From the NCBI RefSeq assembly GCF_900095445.1, contig NZ_FMJL01000005.1:53747-117746 (forward strand): DNA of 64,000 nt, in the 5' to 3' direction. Below, in pieces: positions 52,954 to 61,571 of the stretch. This stretch comes from Clostridium sp. N3C. GTDB lineage: Bacteria > Bacillota > Clostridia > Clostridiales > Clostridiaceae. A program made the position numbers and the translations under genes. Each line of letters begins with the position of its first letter. The stretch's first letter is position 1. A model generated the notes under the pieces. The model did no database searches. It saw only the letters and a list, made by a program, of their open reading frames with translations, and was not told where the DNA came from.

Positions 52954-54221
52954 ATTACATGGAAATAAAAAATAATTGCAAACTAGCAGGAAAAGTAAAT
53001 ACACCTTCTTCAAAAAGTATTGGCCACAGGGCACTAATATGTGCTGCATTAGCAGAAGGAAAAAGTGTAATAAGAAATATTAATTTATCAAAGGACATTA
53101 AAGCTACTGCTGGAGTTTTAGAGGCATTAGGTGCTACCATTGATATAGGTGAAAAAGAAATTCATGTAAAAGGAACTAATAAAGTTAAATATTCAGCTTC
53201 TGAATTGTTTTGTAATGAGAGTGGATCTACATTAAGATTTCTAATACCTGTAGCACTGTTGCAGGAAGAAACTGTAACCTTTACAGGAAGAGGAAAGTTA
53301 GTAGAAAGACCCTTAACACCATTTTATAATATTATGAAGGAACAGGGCATCTATTATAAAAACAACAATGGCATGCTTCCTCTAGAGGTAAAGGGCCTGT
53401 TAAAGCCAGGAGATTTTCATATTGAAGGAAATGTTAGCTCACAGTTTATAAGTGGTTTAATGTTTGCCCTTCCTCTTCTTAATGGAGATTCTAACATAAT
53501 AGTAACAGGAAAATTAGAATCATGTCCTTACGTAGACTTAACTATAGATGTATTAAAGGACTTTGGGGTAAATATAGATAATTATAATTATGAAAAGTTC
53601 TCTATAAGAGGTGGGCAAAAATACAGCGCTAAAGATTATATAGTGGAAGGAGATTACTCCCAGGCTGCCTTCTTTTTAGCAGCAGGTTTACTAAAGGGGC
53701 AGGTACAATGCACTAATCTAAAAAAGGATTCACTTCAGGGAGATAAAGAATTTATAAATATAGCTAGAAGAATGGGCGGTAATATAATAGAAGATGATCA
53801 AGGAGCTAAAGCAATTGAATCTAAATTAAGATCTACAAACATAGATGCTTCACAGGTGCCAGATTTGGTGCCAATATTGGCAGTATTAGCATCAGTGAGT
53901 CAGGGACAAACTATTATATATAACGCTTCACGGTTAAGGATAAAAGAATGTGATAGACTTCATGCTGTAACTACTGAATTAAATGCCTTGGGAGCAAATG
54001 TTATAGAAAAAGAAGATTCATTAATTATAAATGGTGTTGAAAGACTAAAAGGTGGAAAGGTGAAATCTTGGAATGATCATCGTATAGCTATGTCCATGAC
54101 TATTGCTTCTTTAGTTTGTGAAAATCCTGTAATAATAGAAGATTATATGGCAATAGAAAAATCCTATCCTAATTTTTATGAGGACTTTAAGAGTTTGGGT
54201 GGAAAAATTACAGTTCACTAA
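52950..54221 (+). CDS. aroA: 5-enolpyruvylshikimate-3-phosphate synthase
   Basis: This 423-residue EPSP synthase adds PEP to shikimate-3-phosphate. Visible are PSSKSIGHRALICAALAEG with the PEP-binding Lys, NESGSTLRFLIPVALL, GRGKLVERPL, SSQFISGLMFALPLL, RLRIKECDRL and WNDHRIAMSM. The motif set is complete. It overlaps aroB by four bases (ATGA). The next gene in most clostridial clusters is aroC; here it is the mutase gene. Confidence 0.95.
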   Translation: MNYMEIKNNCKLAGKVNTPSSKSIGHRALICAALAEGKSVIRNINLSKDIKATAGVLEALGATIDIGEKEIHVKGTNKVKYSASELFCNESGSTLRFLIPVALLQEETVTFTGRGKLVERPLTPFYNIMKEQGIYYKNNNGMLPLEVKGLLKPGDFHIEGNVSSQFISGLMFALPLLNGDSNIIVTGKLESCPYVDLTIDVLKDFGVNIDNYNYEKFSIRGGQKYSAKDYIVEGDYSQAAFFLAAGLLKGQVQCTNLKKDSLQGDKEFINIARRMGGNIIEDDQGAKAIESKLRSTNIDASQVPDLVPILAVLASVSQGQTIIYNASRLRIKECDRLHAVTTELNALGANVIEKEDSLIINGVERLKGGKVKSWNDHRIAMSMTIASLVCENPVIIEDYMAIEKSYPNFYEDFKSLGGKITVH

Positions 54222-54247
54222 AAGATTAGAGTTAAAGGAGAATAAAT

Positions 54248-54511
54248 ATGACTGAATTAAAGGAATACAGAAATGAAATTGATTTAATTGATAAAGAATT
54301 AGTACAGCTCCTAGAAAAGAGATTAGAACTTTCAAAGAAAATAGGACAATATAAAAAAGAAAGAAATATGGAAGTTTTAAATATAGAAAGAGAAAAGGAA
54401 GTACTTGAAAAGAACTTAAGTCTTGTAGAAATACATGATTATAGACCATATATATCAGAAATATTAAAAGCAATTATGGAAGAAAGCAAAAAGCTTCAAT
54501 CTAAACTATAG
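54248..54511 (+). CDS. aroH: Chorismate mutase (AroQ fold)
   Basis: The 87-residue all-helical protein matches a monofunctional AroQ-type chorismate mutase: LKEYRNEIDLIDKELVQLLEKRLELSKKIGQYKK holds the first Arg, Asp, Lys and Arg ligands, and VLNIEREKEVLEKN the second set. It has no prephenate dehydratase or DAHP synthase fusion. The product prephenate goes to TyrA in the same operon. AAAGGAGAATAAAT precedes the ATG. Confidence 0.9.
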   Translation: MTELKEYRNEIDLIDKELVQLLEKRLELSKKIGQYKKERNMEVLNIEREKEVLEKNLSLVEIHDYRPYISEILKAIMEESKKLQSKL

Positions 54512-54530
54512 TATAAGCGAGGTTTCTAGG

Positions 54531-55337
54531 ATGAATTTATTTGGTTTAATAGGCGAAAAATTAGGTCATAGTATATCTCCCAAAATACATGAGTTAATAT
54601 TAGAACATTATGGTGTTGAGGGAAAATATGACCTTTACGAGCTACAAAGAGAAGAGTTACAAGATTTCGTAAAGGATACTAGTTTAAGAGGCTTTAATAT
54701 TACAATTCCTTATAAGATTGATATAATGGAGTATTTGACTTATATAAGTCCAGAGGCAAAGGCTATTGGTGCCGTTAATACTGTTTTTATAGAAAAAGGT
54801 GAAATTAGGGGATATAATACAGACTATAACGGAATTGATATGACCTTTAAAAAATTCAATGTTTCCATAGAGAATTCCAGTGCTGTTGTTTTAGGTAGCG
54901 GAGGTGCCTCTGCAGCAGTTATTCAATATCTTGAAGATAAAGGTTGCAAGGACATAACCGTTGTTGTTAGGAATAAGAATAAAATAAATAATAAAAAATG
55001 TAATAAGCACAATATAATACAATACGAAGAATTAAACTCTATTAAATCTAAGGAGATCTTAGTGAACTGTACTCCTGTAGGTATGCATCCACAGGTAGAT
55101 CACTGTCCCGTTGATAAAGAAGTTGTAAAAGGATTTAAATTTATCTTTGATCTAATTTATAATCCTCTAGAAAGTAAATTATTATCTTACGCTAAGGAAT
55201 ATAATATAAAACATAGTAATGGACTTCTTATGCTGGTAAGTCAGGCAGTTTGGGCGGAAGCTATTTGGAATAATATAGAAGTTAAAGAAGGAATTATAGA
55301 TAAAATCTACATGGAATTGGTGCAAAGGGGTTTATAA
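54531..55337 (+). CDS. aroE: Shikimate dehydrogenase
   Basis: This 268-residue NADPH enzyme reduces 3-dehydroshikimate. GEKLGHSISPKIHE binds shikimate, RGFNITIPYKIDIMEYL carries the catalytic Lys, RGYNTDYNGID the Asp, and VVLGSGGASAAVI the dinucleotide loop. LLVNCTPVGMHP-type sequence (VNCTPVGMHP) follows. It lies 19 bases after aroH and six before aroK. Confidence 0.94.
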   Translation: MNLFGLIGEKLGHSISPKIHELILEHYGVEGKYDLYELQREELQDFVKDTSLRGFNITIPYKIDIMEYLTYISPEAKAIGAVNTVFIEKGEIRGYNTDYNGIDMTFKKFNVSIENSSAVVLGSGGASAAVIQYLEDKGCKDITVVVRNKNKINNKKCNKHNIIQYEELNSIKSKEILVNCTPVGMHPQVDHCPVDKEVVKGFKFIFDLIYNPLESKLLSYAKEYNIKHSNGLLMLVSQAVWAEAIWNNIEVKEGIIDKIYMELVQRGL

Positions 55338-55342
55338 TTGAT

Positions 55343-55858
55343 ATGATACTAGGTAAAACTAATATAGTATTAATAGGTATGCCTGGCAGTGGAAAAACAA
55401 CCATAGGCAAAAAGTTGGCAATGAAATCAAAAAAAGAATTTGTAGATACTGATGCATTTATAGAAGAAAGTAGTGGTAAAAAAATTTCAGATTTATTTCT
55501 TGTAGGAGAGGATTATTTTAGAGAAATAGAAAGTGATATTATTAAGAAGATTGCAAGTAGGGAAAATATTATAATATCTACCGGTGGCGGAGTTATAAAA
55601 AGAGAAAAGAACATAAAGCATTTAAAAGAAAATGGGGTAATATTTTTTATTAATCGCCCTCCTGAGTTAATAATTAAAGACATAAAAATTTCAACTAGAC
55701 CATTATTAAAAAATAAGAGAGAATCGGTATGGACTTTATATAAGGAACGTATAAACTTATATAAAAGTTATTGTGACATAGAAGTAGAAAATGTAGATAG
55801 CTTAGAAAAAACTGTAGACAAGATATTAATCCAATGTAAGGAGATGGGGTTAATTTGA
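55343..55858 (+). CDS. aroK: Shikimate kinase
   Basis: This 171-residue P-loop kinase phosphorylates shikimate. GMPGSGKTTIGKKLA is Walker A, DTDAFIEESSG holds the substrate Asp, ISTGGGVI the shikimate-binding Gly loop, and STRPLLKN the lid Arg. It overlaps aroQ by four bases. Confidence 0.94.
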   Translation: MILGKTNIVLIGMPGSGKTTIGKKLAMKSKKEFVDTDAFIEESSGKKISDLFLVGEDYFREIESDIIKKIASRENIIISTGGGVIKREKNIKHLKENGVIFFINRPPELIIKDIKISTRPLLKNKRESVWTLYKERINLYKSYCDIEVENVDSLEKTVDKILIQCKEMGLI

Positions 55859-56286
55859 AAATATTAGTTATAAATGGTCCTAACATAAATTTTATTGGAA
55901 TAAGGGAAAAAAATATTTATGGGGATAAAGATTATGAATACTTGTGCTCTCTAATTCAAGAAGAGGCTAAAAAGAGAAATTTATCCGTTGATATAGTTCA
56001 AAGCAACAGTGAAGGTCATATAATTGACTATATACACGGTGCCTACAATAAATATCAAGGAATAATCATTAATCCAGGAGCTTATACCCATTATAGTTAT
56101 GCCATATACGATGCCTTAAAATCTGTTATGATTCCTTCGGTAGAAGTTCATATTAGCAACATACATGCTAGAGATGAATTTAGAAGTAAATCTGTAACTG
56201 CTGCAGCTTCAGTAGGAATAATAAGCGGGTTTGGACTTAATAGTTATGTATTAGCTTTGGATGCTATAAAAAATGTAATTGAATAA
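55855..56286 (+). CDS. aroQ: 3-dehydroquinate dehydratase, type II
   Basis: This 143-residue type II enzyme forms 3-dehydroshikimate. It has VINGPNINFIGIREKNIYG with the catalytic Arg and Tyr, IINPGAYTHYSYAIYDAL, VEVHISNIHARDEFR and SVTAAASVGIISGFG. The start is TTG with AAGGAGATGGGG upstream. It is last in the operon and ends at a terminator. Confidence 0.94.
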   Translation: MKILVINGPNINFIGIREKNIYGDKDYEYLCSLIQEEAKKRNLSVDIVQSNSEGHIIDYIHGAYNKYQGIIINPGAYTHYSYAIYDALKSVMIPSVEVHISNIHARDEFRSKSVTAAASVGIISGFGLNSYVLALDAIKNVIE

Positions 56287-56316
56287 CAGGGAAATCTTAC
56301 CCTGTTATTTTTATTT
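56282..56316. terminator. Terminator of the aro operon
   Basis: AATAACAGGG and CCCTGTTATT form a 10-bp stem followed by TTTATTT, overlapping the aroQ stop; the convergent LysM-CAP gene ends nearby. Confidence 0.85.
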
Positions 56317-56929
56317 ACATTGTTTTTATAAACATCTGAGTCCAGTAGTACTTACCAGATTTGCTAATAGCTAAACCTACACCTAGTTGATTATAAGTAG
56401 GACTTAATATATTAGCTCTGTGTCCTGGAGAATTCATCCAGGCAGCTACAACTTCTGCAGGAGTTTTTTGTCCTGAAGCTATATTTTCACCAGCGGCGGA
56501 AAACCTTATACCAAAGGATTCCATCATATTAAAGGGTGATCCATAGGTTGGTGAATTATGCGAAAAATAATTTTTGTTAATCATGTCCTGTGATTTATAT
56601 CTTGCCACTCTAGCTAACTGCCAATTATTAGTTACCGGTTGAAGCCCTCTTTTAGTTCTTTCTATGTTTACTAGCCTAACTACTTCTGCTTCCTTAGCTT
56701 TAATGTCATCAATGGTAGGTATTGTTAATTTTTGACCAGGATAAATTAAAGAAGCATTTTTAACATTTGGGTTTGAAGCAATAATTTCACTAACACCTAC
56801 TTCGTATTTTGATGCGATTTTCCACATGGAATCTCCTTGCTTTACTGTATAAGTTACAGGTTGAGCTGTAACACTAGTAGAAAAAAGTGATAAAAATAAG
56901 ATTGAAAGATAAACTATTTTTTTCTTCAT
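56315..56929 (-). CDS. LysM-CAP (SCP-like) secreted protein
   Basis: A signal peptide ending near VTAQ is followed by one LysM domain (YTVKQGDSMWKIASKY...YPGQKLTIP), which binds peptidoglycan or chitin. A CAP domain follows, with GENIASG, AAWMNSPGHRANIL and VGLAISKSGKYYWTQMF. This is the YkwD/SafA-like layout seen in spore-coat or cell-wall proteins. I use ATG 56929, which follows GGAGGTG; upstream in-frame ATGs overlap that site. It is a single gene. Confidence 0.88.
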   Translation of the reverse strand: MKKKIVYLSILFLSLFSTSVTAQPVTYTVKQGDSMWKIASKYEVGVSEIIASNPNVKNASLIYPGQKLTIPTIDDIKAKEAEVVRLVNIERTKRGLQPVTNNWQLARVARYKSQDMINKNYFSHNSPTYGSPFNMMESFGIRFSAAGENIASGQKTPAEVVAAWMNSPGHRANILSPTYNQLGVGLAISKSGKYYWTQMFIKTM

Positions 56930-57117
56930 CATTAACACCTCCATCTATATTTTTTAATTTATCCAATTTATTATGTTATAGTTTGGGTGGGAATTTAACT
57001 AAGTAATTGCTAAAAGCAAAAAGGCTGTGTATTATGTTAAAAATCTTTGATTTTTACACATTAAGTAATATAATTTAAATTGTATTTTAAATTATAAAGA
57101 AATTATGGTGATTTATA

Positions 57118-57828
57118 ATGGAAGAAAGACTGCAAAAGTATATGGCTCATTGTGGCGTTGCTTCACGAAGAAAGTGTGAAGAACTTATTTTAGATGGAAA
57201 AGTAAAAGTTAATAATCAAATTGTAAAAGAATTAGGTACTAAGGTAAATCCTTCTATGGATAAGGTAGAAGTTGATGGTGTACTAATTAAACCAGAAGAA
57301 AGAAAAATTTATATTGCTTTAAATAAGCCGGTAGGTTATGTAACAACAGTTAAAGATGAGAAGAATCGAAAGACCGTTTTAGATCTAGTAAAGGTTGAGG
57401 AAAGAATTTATCCTATTGGAAGATTAGATTATAATACCTCTGGACTTTTATTATTAACAAATGATGGAGAGGTATATAATAAGGTAATCCATCCTAGACA
57501 ATCTATAAATAAAGTTTATATAGCTTTAATCAAAGGTCATTTAACAGATAAGAAAATTGAGTTGTTTAGCAAGGGCATTGATATAGGTGGATATATAACG
57601 GCACCGGCTAAAATTAGAATACTAAAAAAGTTCGAAAATTCATCGGAAGTAGAAATCACTATTCATGAAGGCAAAAATAGACAAATAAGAAGAATGTGTG
57701 AGAAAATTGGTAATCCAGTAATACAGTTAAAAAGAATAAAGATAGGAGATATAAAATTAGAAGGACTAGCCATTGGTAAATGGAGATACTTATCAGAAAA
57801 AGAAATTAAGTACTTAAAAAATTTGTAA
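57118..57828 (+). CDS. RluB/RsuA-family pseudouridine synthase
   Basis: This 236-residue enzyme has an S4 domain at the start (ERLQKYMAHCGVASRRKCEELI), then NKPVGYVTT, the catalytic Asp in YPIGRLDYNTSGLLLLTNDG, and EGKNRQIRRMCE near the C-terminus. These mark the 23S rRNA RluB-like branch. ATGGTGATTTATA precedes the ATG. It probably forms a pair with the mnmM-like gene 13 bases after it. Confidence 0.93.
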   Translation: MEERLQKYMAHCGVASRRKCEELILDGKVKVNNQIVKELGTKVNPSMDKVEVDGVLIKPEERKIYIALNKPVGYVTTVKDEKNRKTVLDLVKVEERIYPIGRLDYNTSGLLLLTNDGEVYNKVIHPRQSINKVYIALIKGHLTDKKIELFSKGIDIGGYITAPAKIRILKKFENSSEVEITIHEGKNRQIRRMCEKIGNPVIQLKRIKIGDIKLEGLAIGKWRYLSEKEIKYLKNL

Positions 57829-57841
57829 TTAAGGTGATAAC

Positions 57842-58393
57842 ATGTTTAAATTCATTAGTGATGTTAGTAATATAGCTCATAGTGTAATAAAAAATCATTG
57901 TGTAAATTTCGATACTGCTTTGGATGCAACTCTAGGTAATGGCTATGATACAGATTTTTTATCCTCACTTTTCAATACTGTTTATGCCTTTGATATTCAA
58001 GAGCAGTGTGTTTTAAATTATAAAAATAAGGCTAATAAAAATGTTACACTTATAAATGATTCTCACGAAAATCTTGATAAATACATAAATAAGGGGCTAG
58101 ATTGTGCCATATATAATTTAGGCTTTCTACCGGGAGGAAATAAAGAAATAACTACAAACTATGAAAGTACTCTCAAAAGCATTGAAAAGACACTTTTACT
58201 ACTAAATCCACAGGGCATACTTACAATAGCTATATATCCAGGACACCCTGCGGGAAAGTTAGAAAAAGAATATATAATAGATTATTGCAGAAAACTACCT
58301 AAAAATAAATTTGCAGTATTATACAGTCAGTTTATTAATAGGCAAAATAATCCTCCTGAATTATTAATAATTGAAAAAAATGAAGGATTTTAA
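57842..58393 (+). CDS. Class I SAM methyltransferase (MnmM/YtqB type)
   Basis: This 183-residue Rossmann-fold protein has DATLGNGYDTDFLS as the SAM loop, VYAFDIQEQCV, the NLGFLPGGNK catalytic region, and ILTIAIYPGHPAGKLEKE. The set is that of the YtqB family, whose B. subtilis member (MnmM) methylates tRNA U34. Two tRNA/rRNA modification genes side by side are consistent with that role. AAGGTGATAAC precedes the ATG. Confidence 0.88.
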   Translation: MFKFISDVSNIAHSVIKNHCVNFDTALDATLGNGYDTDFLSSLFNTVYAFDIQEQCVLNYKNKANKNVTLINDSHENLDKYINKGLDCAIYNLGFLPGGNKEITTNYESTLKSIEKTLLLLNPQGILTIAIYPGHPAGKLEKEYIIDYCRKLPKNKFAVLYSQFINRQNNPPELLIIEKNEGF

Positions 58394-58473
58394 GTTGAAT
58401 CTTGCACATGTTTTTAAATGGTGTTAAAATGATGTTGGTCTTGTAATTGTTCTTTATTGGGAGTGGATTTTGA

Positions 58474-59349
58474 TTGTTGGATAATGATAAGCAAGATTTA
58501 ATGAAATTAATACAAACTAAATTTTCAAGATTAAGTAAAGGTCAAAAGTTAATTGCAGAATATATATTAAAACATTATGACAAAGCTGCTTTTCTCACTG
58601 CAGCGAAACTTGGAACAAGTGTAGGGGTTAGTGAGTCTACGGTAGTTAGATTTGCCAATGAATTAGGTTATAGTGGTTATCCAGCTCTTCAGAAAGCTCT
58701 TCAGGAGATCATAAAAAATCGACTTACTACTGTTCAGAGGATTGAACTTTCAAATGATTTAATTAGTGACGGAAATGCTCTGAAGGACGTTATAAAGTCA
58801 GATATTGAAAACTTAAGAGCAACTTTAGAAAAAATTGATTATAGAGTTTTTGAAGAAGTTATAAAAAATATTTTTGAAGCTAAGAAAATATATATTATAG
58901 GTTTGAGAAGCTCAACTGCTCTAGCTGAATTTCTTGGATTTTATTTAAATCTAATATTGGATAATGTTAAAGTAGTAGGCTATGGAATGAGTGATATTTT
59001 TGAGCAAATGCTTAATTTATCTAGCGAAGATTTGGTTATTGGTATAGGATTTCCAAGGTACGCAAATCGAACAATAGAGGCTTTGGCCTTTGCGCAAGAT
59101 AGAAAAGCAAAAGTGGTAGCTATTACTGATGGCCTATTATCACCATTAGCTAGTAAGGCTGATTATACTTTAATTGCTCAAAGTAATATGGCCTCCTTTG
59201 TTGATTCTTTAGTTGCACCATTAAGTATTATTAATGCCTTAATCATGGCGGTAGGTTTAAGAGAAAAGGAAAAGATATCTTCTATTTTTACTGATTTAGA
59301 AGGCTTATGGGAAAACTATAATGTATATACCTATAAAAATAAAGATTAG
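58474..59349 (+). CDS. MurR/RpiR family transcriptional regulator
   Basis: The N-terminal HTH_6 (KGQKLIAEYILKHYDKAAFLTAAKLGTSVGVSESTVVRFANELGYSGYP, read in parts) is followed by a SIS domain with IYIIGLRSSTALAEFL and GIGFPRYANRTIEAL. Such regulators respond to phosphosugars. No sugar-use operon is adjacent, so the target is unclear. The TTG start is preceded by GGGAGTGG at good distance. Confidence 0.9.
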   Translation: MLDNDKQDLMKLIQTKFSRLSKGQKLIAEYILKHYDKAAFLTAAKLGTSVGVSESTVVRFANELGYSGYPALQKALQEIIKNRLTTVQRIELSNDLISDGNALKDVIKSDIENLRATLEKIDYRVFEEVIKNIFEAKKIYIIGLRSSTALAEFLGFYLNLILDNVKVVGYGMSDIFEQMLNLSSEDLVIGIGFPRYANRTIEALAFAQDRKAKVVAITDGLLSPLASKADYTLIAQSNMASFVDSLVAPLSIINALIMAVGLREKEKISSIFTDLEGLWENYNVYTYKNKD

Positions 59350-59377
59350 AAAAAGGCCTACATAGGTCTTTTTTATT
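59350..59377 (+). terminator. Terminator
   Basis: AAAAAGGCCTA and TAGGTCTTTTT form an 11-bp stem (one G-U), followed by T-runs, after the RpiR gene. Confidence 0.85.
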
Positions 59378-59439
59378 AATACTTTTAAAATTGATCAGAT
59401 GATTTTATATACTGACTGAATTAGTTACGAGGTGATATA

Positions 59440-60672
59440 TTGAAAACTACAGTGGTAATAGGCGGTGGTCCAGCTGGAATGATGGCAGCAATTGAGGCCT
59501 CCAAATCTACTAAAGTTATACTATTAGAATCAAATGCTAAGCTAGGTAAAAAATTATTTATAACAGGAAAGGGCAGATGTAATGTAACTAACGCAAAGGA
59601 TATAGGGGATTTTTTTAACTATATACCAGGAAACGCTAACTTTCTTTACAGTGCCTTATACACATTTACCAACGAAAATACTATGGATTTTTTTCATAAA
59701 CAAGGAGTTAAATTAAAAGTAGAAAGAGGGGATAGGGTTTTTCCTAATTCTGACAAGTCTTCTGATATAATAAGTGCTTTAGAATCTGCGCTTAAGAAAA
59801 ATGAAGTGGACATTAGATTAAATTCTAAAGTGGTTAAGGTTCATAAGGAAGGTAATAAAATTGATTATGTTCTATTAGAGAATGGTGATAAAATAAGGGG
59901 AGATTACTTCGTAATATGCACTGGTGGCAAATCCTATCCTTTAACCGGATCTACCGGTGATGGCTATAAATTTGCACAATCCTTAGGTCATAATATAATT
60001 CCTATAAAACCCTCATTAGTGCCTATAGTTGTTAAAGAGGAATGGATAAGAGAACTACAAGGACTTTCATTAAAAAATGTTGAATTTAAAATCTATGAAA
60101 ATAATCGTTGTATTTTTAGGGAATTTGGAGAAATGTTGTTTACCCATTATGGCTTATCAGGACCTATTGTTTTAAGTGGTAGCAGAAAAGTAAATACAAA
60201 ATGTAAACAATATGCCTACATAGATTTAAAGCCTGCATTGACAGAGGAAGAGCTAGACAAAAGAATACAACGGGATTTTCAAAGTTTTATAAATAAAGAG
60301 ATAAAAAATGCATTGAATGAACTTTTACCACAAAAAATTATACATAGAATGATTTTATCCGCAGAAATACCTTTGGATAAAAAAGTACATTCAATAACAA
60401 AGCATGAACGAAAAAAACTAGCCCATGTCATTAAAAATTTTAAGTTAGAAATTGAAGGATTAAGGCCAATAGAAGAAGCAATTGTAACTGCTGGGGGAGT
60501 AGATACAAAAGAAATTAACCCTTCTACAATGGCTTCGAAAATTATAGATAATTTATACTTTGCTGGTGAGGTCATTGATGTAGATGCCTATACAGGTGGA
60601 TATAATATTCAAATTGCATTTTCCACTGGTTACTTGGCTGGAAAATCCATTAATGATGAAGAAAACCATTAA
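59440..60672 (+). CDS. HI0933/BaiN-like flavoprotein
   Basis: This 410-residue FAD protein begins VVIGGGPAGMMAAIEASK, LLESNAKLGKKLFITGKGRCNVTN and RVFPNSDKSSDI, and ends DVDAYTGGYNIQIAFSTGYLAGKS. These blocks are those of the HI0933/YtfP/BaiN family of unknown or bile-acid-reductase-like activity. The start is TTG with GAGGTGATATA upstream. It lies just before cmk, a frequent neighbour in clostridia. Confidence 0.9.
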   Translation: MKTTVVIGGGPAGMMAAIEASKSTKVILLESNAKLGKKLFITGKGRCNVTNAKDIGDFFNYIPGNANFLYSALYTFTNENTMDFFHKQGVKLKVERGDRVFPNSDKSSDIISALESALKKNEVDIRLNSKVVKVHKEGNKIDYVLLENGDKIRGDYFVICTGGKSYPLTGSTGDGYKFAQSLGHNIIPIKPSLVPIVVKEEWIRELQGLSLKNVEFKIYENNRCIFREFGEMLFTHYGLSGPIVLSGSRKVNTKCKQYAYIDLKPALTEEELDKRIQRDFQSFINKEIKNALNELLPQKIIHRMILSAEIPLDKKVHSITKHERKKLAHVIKNFKLEIEGLRPIEEAIVTAGGVDTKEINPSTMASKIIDNLYFAGEVIDVDAYTGGYNIQIAFSTGYLAGKSINDEENH

Positions 60673-60745
60673 TTTTAAAGGATTTTGTCTTTTCTTATAG
60701 AATAACTATATAAATATTATTGGAGCAAAAGAAAGGTGGATTTTT

Positions 60746-61408
60746 ATGAGAATTTCCATAGCTATAGATGGTCCCGCTGGAGCAGGTAAAAGTACTATTG
60801 CAAAAAAAATTGCAAATAAACTAGGTATAATGTACATTAACACTGGATTAATGTATCGAGCAATAACATTTAAAGCCCTAGAAAAAAACATAGCACCTGC
60901 GGATGTAGAAGGCTTAATAAAATTGATAGATAATATTGAGATGTATTTTGAAAACAATAACATATTTATTAACGGCGAGGATCTAACATCTAAATTAACC
61001 ACTCAAGAAATAAATAAGTCAGTAGCCTCCTATGCAGCTATACCAGAAGTTAGAGAAAGATTGGTTGAATTACAAAGAAATTTATCTAATAAATTTGATG
61101 TAATTATGGATGGAAGAGATATAGGTACCGTTGTATTAAAAAATGCAGCCTTTAAATTCTATCTAACTGCTAGCCCAGAAGAAAGAGCTAATAGAAGATA
61201 TAGAGAGCTTACAGCAAAAGGTATAGAAGCAAGCTACGAGGAAATTCTTAAGGATATAATTGATAGAGATTATAAGGATATGCATAGAGAAGTAAATCCT
61301 TTAAGAAAGGCTGAAGATGCTATAGAAATAGATTCAACTTCACTAAGTATAGATGAAGTTGTAGATCTTATTTCTAAACAAGTTCAACTTGGATTGAATA
61401 GTTTATAA
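60746..61408 (+). CDS. cmk: Cytidylate kinase
   Basis: This 220-residue NMP kinase has AIDGPAGAGKSTIAKKIA (P-loop), YINTGLMYRAIT, VIMDGRDIGTVVL and RANRRYREL, the CMP kinase pattern. AAAGGTGGATTTTT precedes the ATG. It is followed, after a 163-base gap, by the S1-domain gene. Confidence 0.95.
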   Translation: MRISIAIDGPAGAGKSTIAKKIANKLGIMYINTGLMYRAITFKALEKNIAPADVEGLIKLIDNIEMYFENNNIFINGEDLTSKLTTQEINKSVASYAAIPEVRERLVELQRNLSNKFDVIMDGRDIGTVVLKNAAFKFYLTASPEERANRRYRELTAKGIEASYEEILKDIIDRDYKDMHREVNPLRKAEDAIEIDSTSLSIDEVVDLISKQVQLGLNSL

Positions 61409-61571
61409 AATTGATGAAAATTCTATAAATAATAAGGTTGAGGCCTATTGTTATTATTTATGATAATTGGTAAAAATCATGCATAATAAAGGCATACCTT
61501 AAACTAAAGTTAAAAAGAATTATATCAGGCTAATATACACCTGATTACATAATAAAGGAGGCAATATTTAA
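61409..61571 (+). promoter_or_regulatory. Intergenic region between cmk and the S1-domain gene
   Basis: ATAAATAATAA pairs with TTATTATTTAT just after cmk (61424-61462, no T-tract), probably marking its 3' end. ATCAGG-N10-CCTGAT (near 61526) lies in the short leader of the S1 gene and could serve autoregulation. In many clostridia an ispH gene occupies this place; here there is none. Confidence 0.45.

Noticed and set aside
57030..57062. Hairpin TAAAAATC/GATTTTTA upstream of the RluB-like gene
   Set aside because: It is made of low-complexity A/T runs without a T-tract or flanking pairing, so I do not call it a terminator or RNA.
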